From Hymenobacter negativus (GTDB taxonomy: Bacteria; Bacteroidota; Bacteroidia; Cytophagales; Hymenobacteraceae), in assembly GCF_016056375.1 (NCBI RefSeq), contig NZ_JAEDAE010000010.1, forward strand, positions 116,333 to 180,332: a stretch of DNA of 64,000 nt, given 5' to 3'. The stretch's first letter is position 1. Each line of letters starts with the position of its first letter. Position numbers and translations under genes: made by a program. This document shows, one piece after another, positions 50,919 through 57,995 of the stretch. Below the pieces are notes generated by a model, which was given only the letters and a program-made list of their open reading frames with translations, did no database searches and was not told the origin of the DNA.

Positions 50919-50934
50919 GCTGATTCCAGCTTAG
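50915..50934 (+). promoter_or_regulatory. Hairpin covering the stop codon of the Cys-rich leader ORF
   Basis: Perfect 8-bp stem CTAAGCTG / CAGCTTAG with an ATTC tetraloop; the TAA stop (50916-50918) is within the left arm. A ribosome stalled on the Cys codons just upstream would prevent it from forming. A 7-base T-run follows at 50958-50964, too far for a standard terminator. Confidence 0.6.
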
Positions 50935-51139
50935 AACCCCTCCCCCAACTCTTCTGGTTTTTTTGGTGGCCCCGTGGGTCTGCCGCATGCCCTTTCGGGG
51001 CTGCGCGGTGGGTTTGGGCCACACCGGCAGCACGGGCTATTTCGGGGAGTTCCGGCGCTAAAAAGGGCTTTTGTAAGGCCGCAGCGCACTTTTTCCAATT
51101 GTCATTTCGGTTTTTCAAAACGTCAAAACCTCCCCCATC

Positions 51140-52519
51140 ATGTCTGTTCAGCCCCAACACTTCGAAACCCTCCAACTCCACGCCGGCCAGCAGCCCGACC
51201 CCACCACCGGGGCCCGCGCCGTGCCGCTGTTCCAAACCACCAGCTACGTGTTCAAGAGCGCCGAGCACGGTGCCAATCTGTTTGCCTTGAAGGAGTTCGG
51301 CAACATTTACACCCGCCTGATGAACCCCACCACCGACGTGTTTGAGCAGCGCGTGGCAGCCCTCGAAGGTGGCGTGGCGGCCCTGGCCACCGGCTCGGGC
51401 CAGGCGGCTCAGTTCATTGCCCTCAACAACATCCTGCAGGCCGGCGACAACTTCGTGAGCACGGCTTACCTCTACGGCGGCACCTACAACCAGTTCAAGG
51501 TGGCTTTCAAGCGTTTGGGGATTGAGGTGCGCTTCGCGGACGGTGACAACCCGGCTTCGTTTGAAGAGCATATCGACGAGAAGACCAAGGCCATTTACCT
51601 CGAAACCATTGGCAACCCCAGCTTCAGTATTCCTGATTTTGAGGCCATTGCGGCCATCGCAAAGAAGCACGACTTGCCGCTGATTGTGGACAACACGTTT
51701 GGGGCGGGCGGCTACCTGTTCCGGCCACTGGAGCACGGTGCCAACATCGTGGTGGAGTCGGCCACGAAGTGGATTGGCGGGCACGGCACGAGCGTGGGCG
51801 GTGTGATTGTGGACGGCGGCACCTACGACTTCGGCAACGGTAAATTCCCGCAGTTTACCGAACCCAGCGAGGGCTACCATGGCCTGATTTTCAACGACGT
51901 ATTTGGCAAGGGTGGGCCGTTTGGCAACATCGCTTTCATCATCCGGGCGCGGGTAGAAGGGCTGCGCGACTTTGGGCCGGCCATCAGCCCGTTCAATTCC
52001 TGGCAGCTGCTCATCGGCCTCGAAACCCTGAGCCTGCGCGTGGACCGCACCGTGGAAAACGCCCTCAAAATTGCCACCTGGCTCGAGGAGCACCCGCAGG
52101 TGGAAAGCGTGAATTACCCCGGCCTGCCCAGCAGCCCGTACTACGCCATCGCCAACAAGTACCTGAAGCGCGGCTTCGGCGGCGTACTCTCGTTCCGGGT
52201 GAAAGGCACCAAGGAAACGGCCACGCAATTCATTGATAACCTGAAACTCATCAGCCACCTAGCCAACGTGGGCGACGCCAAGACGCTCATCATCCAGCCC
52301 TCGGCCACCACGCACCAGCAGCTAAGCGAGGAGGAGCAATTGGCAGCCGGCGTCACGCCGACGTCGCTGCGTCTCTCGGTGGGCATCGAGCATTTCGACG
52401 ACATCAAGGCTGATTTGCAGGCGGCGTTTGATGCCATCGGCAACACGGCCAGCCTGCCGACCGAAGGCGAGGAAGTGGGCGAGCCCGAACTGGAGCACGC
52501 CCAACCACTGGAAGCCTAG
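51140..52519 (+). CDS. metY: O-acetylhomoserine aminocarboxypropyltransferase (O-acetylhomoserine sulfhydrylase)
   Basis: The product is 459 residues, starting MSVQPQHFETLQLHAGQQPDP. It is a Cys/Met-metabolism PLP enzyme: TTSYVFKSAEHGANLFALKEFGNIYTRLMNPTTDVFE, ALATGSGQAAQF, IVDNTFGAGGYLFRP, PLP lysine K210 in VVESATKWIGGHGTS, and C-terminal LRLSVGIEHFDDIKADLQAAF. It makes homocysteine from O-acetylhomoserine and sulfide. A 220-base structured leader after the Cys-rich uORF precedes it; two CTCCCC motifs, one before the ATG, can pair with a central GGGGAG. A metX gene follows. Confidence 0.96.
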   Translation: MSVQPQHFETLQLHAGQQPDPTTGARAVPLFQTTSYVFKSAEHGANLFALKEFGNIYTRLMNPTTDVFEQRVAALEGGVAALATGSGQAAQFIALNNILQAGDNFVSTAYLYGGTYNQFKVAFKRLGIEVRFADGDNPASFEEHIDEKTKAIYLETIGNPSFSIPDFEAIAAIAKKHDLPLIVDNTFGAGGYLFRPLEHGANIVVESATKWIGGHGTSVGGVIVDGGTYDFGNGKFPQFTEPSEGYHGLIFNDVFGKGGPFGNIAFIIRARVEGLRDFGPAISPFNSWQLLIGLETLSLRVDRTVENALKIATWLEEHPQVESVNYPGLPSSPYYAIANKYLKRGFGGVLSFRVKGTKETATQFIDNLKLISHLANVGDAKTLIIQPSATTHQQLSEEEQLAAGVTPTSLRLSVGIEHFDDIKADLQAAFDAIGNTASLPTEGEEVGEPELEHAQPLEA

Positions 52520-52528
52520 TTATTGGTG

Positions 52529-52586
52529 GTTAGTGGTGAGCGGTTAATGGTCAATGGCAATCCGTCACTAACCGCTCGACACTAAC
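52529..52586. repeat. Inverted repeat between metY and metX
   Basis: Arms at 52529-52546 (GTTAGTGGTGAGCGGTTA) and 52569-52586 pair over 18 bases with two mismatches. Similar style to the repeat at 4862. Confidence 0.7.
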
Positions 52587-52781
52587 TGCTATTAAAGTAT
52601 TGCCGCCAGCGGGCCACCCCTGGCGGGTCGGTGCCAGTCTCGCTGGCGGCCAGGTTTTATCGCAGCTTTAGAATCAGTGCATCGGCCCGGGCCTCTTCCG
52701 TGATGGGAGGAGATATGGGAGTGAGAAACTATTGCGCCGGGCCGGTTCGCTGGTTCTGAAGCTGTGCTAGTGTATTGCATT

Positions 52782-53810
52782 ATGCCAACCCAAGTATTTG
52801 AATTACCTGACCTGAAGCTGGAAAGCGGCGAAACTCTGACCGGGGCGCACGTGGCCTACCAGACCTGGGGCCAGCTCAACGAAGACCGCGACAACGTGGT
52901 GTGGGTGTGCCATGCCCTCACGGCCAACGCCGACGTGCTGGCCTGGTGGCCGGGCCTGGTGGGCCCGGGCTGCTACTACGACCCGGCCGACTGGTTTATC
53001 GTGTGCGCCAACGTGCTGGGCTCGTGCTATGGCAGCACCGGGCCGCTGGATGCCGACCCGGCCACCGGGCAGGCCCGCTTCCAGCACTTCCCGCTGCTGA
53101 GCATCCGGGACCTGGTGCGGGCGCACGAGCTGCTGCGCCAGGAACTGGAGCTGACGGACATCAACACGCTGATTGGCGGCTCATTGGGCGGGCAGCAGGC
53201 GCTGGAGTGGGCCGTGCAGCGGCCCGACTTGTTCGACCATCTGGTGGTGATTGCCACCAACGCCCGGCATTCGGCCTGGGGCATTGCCTTCAATGAGGCG
53301 CAGCGGCTGGCCATTGCGGCCGACCCGACCTACGCCGCCGGCCAGCCCGGCGGGGGCGACGAGGGCCTGCGGGCCGCCCGCGCCATTGCCCTGCTCAGCT
53401 ACCGCAGCTACTCGGCCTACGGCGAGACCCAGACCGACCCCGACGACGATGACCTGCTGCGTGAGCACCGTGCCAGCACCTACCAGCGCTACCAGGGCGA
53501 CAAGCTGGTGTCTCGCTTCGATGCCTACAGCTATGTGGCCTTAAGCCGGAGCATGGACACCCACCACCTGGGCCGCAACCGGGGCGGGGTGCCGGCGGCG
53601 CTGGCTCGCATTGGAGCGCGCACGCTGGTGCTGGGCATCACGTCCGACGTGCTATTTCCGCTGGCGGAGCAGCGCGAGCTGGCGGCCCATATTCCGGGGG
53701 CGATGTACGGCGAGCTGGACTCGCGCTACGGGCATGACGGCTTTTTGCTGGAGACGGCGGCCATCACCCACTTTCTGGAGCTGTTCTACGCGCCTACGTT
53801 TGTGCACTAG
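52782..53810 (+). CDS. metX: Homoserine O-acetyltransferase
   Basis: The product is 342 residues, starting MPTQVFELPDLKLESGETL. It is an alpha/beta hydrolase-fold acyltransferase: LTGAHVAYQTWGQLNEDRDNVVWVCHALT, DWFIVCANVLGSCYGSTGP, catalytic S134 in TLIGGSLGGQQALEWA, Asp in LGITSDVLFP and His in LDSRYGHDGFL. It acetylates homoserine for methionine synthesis, providing the substrate of MetY. It lies 262 bp downstream of metY on the same strand, and probably in the same riboswitch-controlled unit, although the gap contains an inverted repeat. Confidence 0.96.
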   Translation: MPTQVFELPDLKLESGETLTGAHVAYQTWGQLNEDRDNVVWVCHALTANADVLAWWPGLVGPGCYYDPADWFIVCANVLGSCYGSTGPLDADPATGQARFQHFPLLSIRDLVRAHELLRQELELTDINTLIGGSLGGQQALEWAVQRPDLFDHLVVIATNARHSAWGIAFNEAQRLAIAADPTYAAGQPGGGDEGLRAARAIALLSYRSYSAYGETQTDPDDDDLLREHRASTYQRYQGDKLVSRFDAYSYVALSRSMDTHHLGRNRGGVPAALARIGARTLVLGITSDVLFPLAEQRELAAHIPGAMYGELDSRYGHDGFLLETAAITHFLELFYAPTFVH

Positions 53811-53860
53811 ATTACAGAATGCCTTATTAGGGTATTTGAAGCCACTTTTCATATGTGCTC

Positions 53861-53960
53861 ATTAGCACAAGCATCCCGGCGATAGTACAAGCATCCAGTT
53901 GGCAGTACAACGCTAATCTCAAAGGCACAAAACGCCGATGGCGGGTACAAACAACTTGCC
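53861..53960 (+). repeat. Five tandem 20-bp units with invariant GYACAA upstream of hom
   Basis: GCACAA/GTACAA occurs at 53865, 53885, 53905, 53925 and 53945, exactly 20 bp apart each time. Units 1 and 2 also share the following GCATCC; the rest of each unit is diverged. The array ends 40 bases before the hom start codon. An unrelated hairpin (GTGCTCATTAGCAC) overlaps its upstream edge. Confidence 0.75.
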
Positions 53961-53999
53961 TGTTCGGAGTTCCTTCCAGCTAGCCGAAACACCTTTTCC

Positions 54000-55259
54000 A
54001 TGAATCATTCTGAACACCCTTTGCGGCTAGGCCTGATTGGCTTTGGCTGCGTGGGCCAGGGCTTCTACGACATTATCGAGCAGCAGCCGGGCCTGGGCCT
54101 GGCTGTCGCCCGCATTGCGGTAAAAAGCCCAAACAAGCCGCGCACGCTTCCCCCCGATCGCTTCACCTACCACGCCGACGACCTGCTGCACGACCCCACG
54201 CTGGACGTGCTGGTGGAAGTAATCGACGACGCGGCCGAGGCGTTCCGGCTGGTAAGTACCGCCCTGCGCCAGGGCCGCCGCGTGGTGACGGCCAACAAGG
54301 CCATGCTGGCCCGCCACCTGCCGGAGCTGGTGCAGCTTGAGCAGGAGTTCGGCGGCACACTGCTGTATGAGGCGGCCGTGTGCGGCAGCATTCCCGTGGT
54401 GCGGACCCTGGACAGCTACTTCAGCCACGAGCCGCTGCGGGCGGTGCGGGGCATTTTCAACGGCTCGTCCAACTACGTGCTCACGCGCATGAGCGAGGCG
54501 GGCTCCGACTATGCCACGGCGCTGGCCGAGGCGCAGGTGCAGGGCTTCGCTGAAACCGACCCGTTGCTGGACATGGGCGCGTTCGACCCGCGCTCGAAGG
54601 CGGTGATACTGGCAGCCCACGCCTACGGAGCATTTCTGAACCCGGACGAGGTGCTGAACCTGGGCATTGAGGCCGTGGGCGCGGCCGATATTGCCTACGC
54701 CGCCGCGCGGGGCCAGAAGGTGAAGGTGGTGGCCAGCGTGGAGCGCCTGCCCAATGGCCGGGTGGCCGCCCTGGTGACGCCGCAGCTGCTGGGGCCGGAG
54801 TCGCCGCTCTATGCCGTGGAGCAGGAGTTCAACGGAATAATCATCGACGCCGAATACGCGGGGGCCCAGTTCCTGGCCGGGCGCGGGGCCGGCGGGCACC
54901 CCACCGGCTCGGCGGTGCTGGCCGATGTACTGGCGCTGCGCAGGGGCCACCGCTACGGCTACGCCAGGCGTGCCGCCGCGCCCGCTGCTCAGCTCACGGA
55001 AGGCCTGGAGCTGGACGCCTACGTGAGCCACCCCGACGCGGGCGTACTGCGCGAGGTGCTGACCTGGCTGGAGCTGCCCCCCGACGCCCTGCATCCCGAC
55101 AGCGCCCACCCCTACGCCACCGGCCCCGTGGCCCTGCAGCAGCTCTGGGCCTGGCGCAAGGAGCTGCGGGCCGCCGGCATCTTCGTGGCGCGGCGGGGCG
55201 CGGTGCGGACGGTGGCCGACGCGGTGCCGGCCCACGCCGAAGTGGCGGCCGTGGCTTAG
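54000..55259 (+). CDS. hom: Homoserine dehydrogenase
   Basis: The product is 419 residues. The NAD(P)-binding Rossmann motif is LGLIGFGCVGQGFYDII. Homoserine dehydrogenase motifs are RVVTANKAMLARH, YEAAVCGSIPVVRTLDSYF, VRGIFNGSSNYVLTRM, FAETDPLLDMGAFDPRSKA and GAGGHPTGSAVLADVLAL. It reduces aspartate semialdehyde (from Asd) to homoserine, the branch point to threonine and methionine. No aspartokinase domain is fused. A C-terminal segment from ~350 may correspond to the regulatory/ACT-like tail; not verified. It lies 189 bp after metX, with a 20-bp repeat array between, and ends at a strong hairpin. Confidence 0.95.
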   Translation: MNHSEHPLRLGLIGFGCVGQGFYDIIEQQPGLGLAVARIAVKSPNKPRTLPPDRFTYHADDLLHDPTLDVLVEVIDDAAEAFRLVSTALRQGRRVVTANKAMLARHLPELVQLEQEFGGTLLYEAAVCGSIPVVRTLDSYFSHEPLRAVRGIFNGSSNYVLTRMSEAGSDYATALAEAQVQGFAETDPLLDMGAFDPRSKAVILAAHAYGAFLNPDEVLNLGIEAVGAADIAYAAARGQKVKVVASVERLPNGRVAALVTPQLLGPESPLYAVEQEFNGIIIDAEYAGAQFLAGRGAGGHPTGSAVLADVLALRRGHRYGYARRAAAPAAQLTEGLELDAYVSHPDAGVLREVLTWLELPPDALHPDSAHPYATGPVALQQLWAWRKELRAAGIFVARRGAVRTVADAVPAHAEVAAVA

Positions 55260-55272
55260 CCGCCCCATACGC

Positions 55273-55311
55273 AGGAGGCCCCGGAACGCCAGCGCGGTTC
55301 CGGAGCCTCCT
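55273..55311. terminator. Hairpin terminator after hom
   Basis: 15-base arms AGGAGGCCCCGGAAC and GTTCCGGAGCCTCCT with one mismatch, followed by AGTGTTTTG. It lies between convergent genes. Confidence 0.8.
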
Positions 55312-55336
55312 AGTGTTTTGGCAGGAAAGCCGGGCC

Positions 55337-56575
55337 CTACCGGAACTCGATGCGCACGGCCGGCTGACCGGGGAGCTTCAGGGTATAGACGCCCCCTTTG
55401 AGGGTGCCGCGCGGCACGCTGAGGGTGCGGGAGGTGGGCTGGATGAGGCGCACCACGCGGCCCGCCGCGTCCAGCAGCTGGGCCTCGGCAGCAGTAGTCC
55501 AGGCGGTGGGCAGCTCGATGCGAATGGCGTCGTCGGCGGGGTTGGGGTAGGCCAGGGCGGCGGGCGCGGCGGTGGCCGGGGCCTGGGCGGCCGTCACTAC
55601 CAGGCCGGGCAGGGCCAGCACGGGCCGCAGAAAGTCGCGGATGGTGCGGAAGGTAGTATCGGCGTAGGCGGCGTTGCTTTCGAAGGGAATGTGGCCCGCG
55701 CCACGCAGGGGGCGCAGCGTGTTGCGGATGCCCAACGCAGTGGCGCGGGGGTTCAGCCGGCCGCTGCCGTACACGTACTTGGGCGGCAGCAGCGAGCCCA
55801 CCCGCCCCTGCAGGTAGGGCACGGTGGCATCGGCGGTGCCGTGCACGCTCAGCAGGGGGGCGTTGCCGGCCTCGATGTAGTTGGGGGTTTCGGTGGCCCC
55901 GCTCAGGTTGAGCACGGCCTGGGGCAGGCTGCTGTAGCCGGGATTGCCGCTCACGCCCTCCACGCCGCCCAGGGCGGCAATGCCCACGTAGGCGGGCACC
56001 TCCGCGGCTTTGTCGAGGTAGCCGACTTCGAGCGCCGCGAAGGCACCGGCCGAGGAGCCGCCCACAATGACGTAGCTGGGGTTGACCCGATACGTATTGG
56101 TAGTGGCCGCGTCCTTGCGGAAGAAGCGCACGGCGGCGCGCAGGTCCTGCATGCCCCGAATGGCCGACTTGGCGATGTTGACGGTGTCGAAGCCCCCGCC
56201 GAGCACGATGCTGAAGTCCAGCAGCCGGTAGTCGATGCTGGCCGTGACGTAGCCGAGCCGGGCAAATTTCGTGCACACGTCCACCATGTAAGCATCGGTC
56301 TTGGAGCCCGATATGAAGCCGCCCTGGTGGGCAAAAATGATGACCGGCCGCCGGGCCAGCGCATCGCCGGTGGGCTGATAGATGTCCATGGTCAGCGTCT
56401 GATTGCTGCCCACGGAGTTCACGGCCGCGCCGTAGGTCACGTTGGATGTCACGGTGACGTTGGCAAATACCGGGCGGTAGTAGCGCCCGCCGGTGGTGTC
56501 GATGACCGCCTGGGCGCTGGCGGCCTGGGCGGCCGTGAGCAGCAGGGCCACGAGGAAGAGGAAAAGTGTTTTCAT
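55337..56575 (-). CDS. T9SS-secreted alpha/beta-hydrolase (esterase-like)
   Basis: The product is 412 residues. The ATG at 56575 gives the signal MKTLFLFLVALLLTAAQAASAQ. The hydrolase core has VIIFAHQGGFISGSK (oxyanion HxGG), the nucleophile serine in SYVIVGGSSAGAFAALEVGYL, Asp in LLSVHGTADATVPYLQ and His in RGAGHIPFES. The last ~75 residues are a T9SS type A sorting domain (ALAYPNPADDAIRIELP ... GVYTLKLPGQPAVRIEFR). It is probably a secreted or surface esterase of the HSL/carboxylesterase type. The substrate is unknown. Confidence 0.92.
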   Translation of the reverse strand: MKTLFLFLVALLLTAAQAASAQAVIDTTGGRYYRPVFANVTVTSNVTYGAAVNSVGSNQTLTMDIYQPTGDALARRPVIIFAHQGGFISGSKTDAYMVDVCTKFARLGYVTASIDYRLLDFSIVLGGGFDTVNIAKSAIRGMQDLRAAVRFFRKDAATTNTYRVNPSYVIVGGSSAGAFAALEVGYLDKAAEVPAYVGIAALGGVEGVSGNPGYSSLPQAVLNLSGATETPNYIEAGNAPLLSVHGTADATVPYLQGRVGSLLPPKYVYGSGRLNPRATALGIRNTLRPLRGAGHIPFESNAAYADTTFRTIRDFLRPVLALPGLVVTAAQAPATAAPAALAYPNPADDAIRIELPTAWTTAAEAQLLDAAGRVVRLIQPTSRTLSVPRGTLKGGVYTLKLPGQPAVRIEFR

Positions 56576-56730
56576 CACGAAAGCATTTAAAGAATGAGCC
56601 GGATAAGCAACGCCCCTCCGATTTCGGTATCAACGCCGGATAGCCGGCCAGAGTTGGAGGAGCCGCCAGCGGCGGACTGGTTCCGAAGATACGACCTGCG
56701 TTATTTGCAGCCGCTTAGCCCCGCTATTTT

Positions 56731-57636
56731 ATGTCGATTTCCTTCCCCCCTGCCCTGCACGCCGGCCAGCGCGTCGCCATCGTCAGCCCCGCCCGCAAGA
56801 TTTCGGCCGCCGAGCTGGCCCCCGCCACTGCCACCCTCGAAAGCTGGGGCCTGGAAGTGGTGCTGGGCGAAAGCATTGCCGGCGACCACCACCAGTTTGC
56901 CGGTCCCGACGACCTGCGCCGCGCCGACTTCCAGCAGCAGCTCGACGACCCTGGCATCCGGGCCATCCTGTGCGCGCGGGGCGGCTACGGCACCGCCCGC
57001 ATCGTGGACGGGCTGGATTTTGCCCGCTTCCGGGCCGCGCCCAAGTGGGTGGCCGGCTTCTCCGACGTGACGGTGCTGAATTCGCACCTGCTGGCGCTGG
57101 GCTACGCCAGCATCCACGGCGTGATGCCGGTGCTGTTTCATCAGGCCGGCGGCGAGCTGGCGCTGGAAACCCTGCGGCGGGCCTTGTTTGGCGAAGCTTT
57201 TCAGCCCATTGAAGCCGCGCCCCATCCGCTCAACCGGCCGGGCACGGCCACCGGCGCGCTGGTGGGCGGCAACCTGAGTTTGCTCCAGACCATTACGGGC
57301 ACGGCCTCGCAGGCGGGCTTCGCGGGCCGCATCCTGTTTCTGGAAGACCTCGACGAGTACCTTTACCACATCGATAGGATGATGCTGCACCTGCACCGCA
57401 GCGGGCAACTGGCCGGGCTGGCCGGGCTGGTGGTGGGCCACTTCTCCCAGATGCGCGACAACGCCATTCCCTTCGGCGTGTCGGCCGTGCAAATCATCGA
57501 CCGCTACGCGCAGATGTACGACTTCCCGGTGGCCTACGGCTTCCCGGTAGGCCACGAGGCCGACAACCTGGCCCTGGTGGTGGGCCAGACCGTGACGCTG
57601 ACGGTGAGGAACGAAGGGGGATGGCTGACGGCCTGA
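56731..57636 (+). CDS. S66-family LD-carboxypeptidase (MccF/LdcA-like)
   Basis: The product is 301 residues, starting MSISFPPALHAGQRVAIVSPARKI. Catalytic residues of the family are visible: S111 in VAGFSDVTVLNSHLLALG, Glu in ILFLEDLDEYLYHIDRMMLHL, His in YGFPVGHEADNLALVVGQ. ILCARGGYGTARIVDGLDF is a conserved block. There is no signal peptide, so it is cytoplasmic. Members cleave LD-peptides in peptidoglycan recycling or cleave microcin C-type compounds; recycling is more likely here. Confidence 0.93.
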   Translation: MSISFPPALHAGQRVAIVSPARKISAAELAPATATLESWGLEVVLGESIAGDHHQFAGPDDLRRADFQQQLDDPGIRAILCARGGYGTARIVDGLDFARFRAAPKWVAGFSDVTVLNSHLLALGYASIHGVMPVLFHQAGGELALETLRRALFGEAFQPIEAAPHPLNRPGTATGALVGGNLSLLQTITGTASQAGFAGRILFLEDLDEYLYHIDRMMLHLHRSGQLAGLAGLVVGHFSQMRDNAIPFGVSAVQIIDRYAQMYDFPVAYGFPVGHEADNLALVVGQTVTLTVRNEGGWLTA

Positions 57637-57680
57637 TGGTTCCCACCCCGCCCCTACGTTGTTCCGTTGGCCACGCGCCC

Positions 57681-57860
57681 CCGGCGCAACTTGTCGCTAC
57701 GCTATTGCTCTCTACCCGAACGGCCACCCAGGCCGTGGCCGCCGATGCCACCACCGACACTTCCGAAGCCGAGGCCTAGGTCGATGCCCGGGTGGCCGCC
57801 CTCTACGGCCTCACGCCCGCCGAGGCGGCCCAGGTGAGCGGGGGGGCTAGCCCCACGCCC
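57681..57860 (+). pseudogene. Relic of the C-terminus of an N6-DNA methylase / type IIG restriction-modification protein
   Basis: Reading frame starting at 57681: PAQLVATLLLSTRTATQAVA, then ADATTDTSEAEA, a TAG stop, and VDARVAALYGLTPAEAAQVS. The pattern (helical LV...A, DTS-LEAEID-VYALYGLT-EE) is the usual C-terminal tail of Eco57I-like N6-methylase/type IIG enzymes. Here it is broken by TAG (57777) and nothing upstream of 57681 belongs to such a gene. It lies between the S66 peptidase and the FG-GAP gene and looks like a deletion scar. The call rests on pattern memory; a search is needed. Confidence 0.5.
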
Positions 57861-57995
57861 CAGGGGACGCCGGCAGCGCCGCTGCCCCGGCGTGGCCCCG
57901 GCACCACGGCCCCGGCGGCGGCCCCGCCGCCATCGTCCCGATGCCGCGTGCCGGGCGTAGCTTGCGTCATTTTCTATCCGCTTTTCCCGCGCTTT

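Noticed and set aside
50915..50964. Rho-independent terminator after the Cys-rich ORF
   Set aside because: The hairpin is perfect but the T-run starts 23 bases later, which does not match an intrinsic terminator.
54027..56633. 868-codon minus-strand frame over hom and the T9SS esterase
   Set aside because: Out of frame with the esterase's signal peptide and sorting domain; its Arg/His-rich composition is typical of GC-rich shadows.
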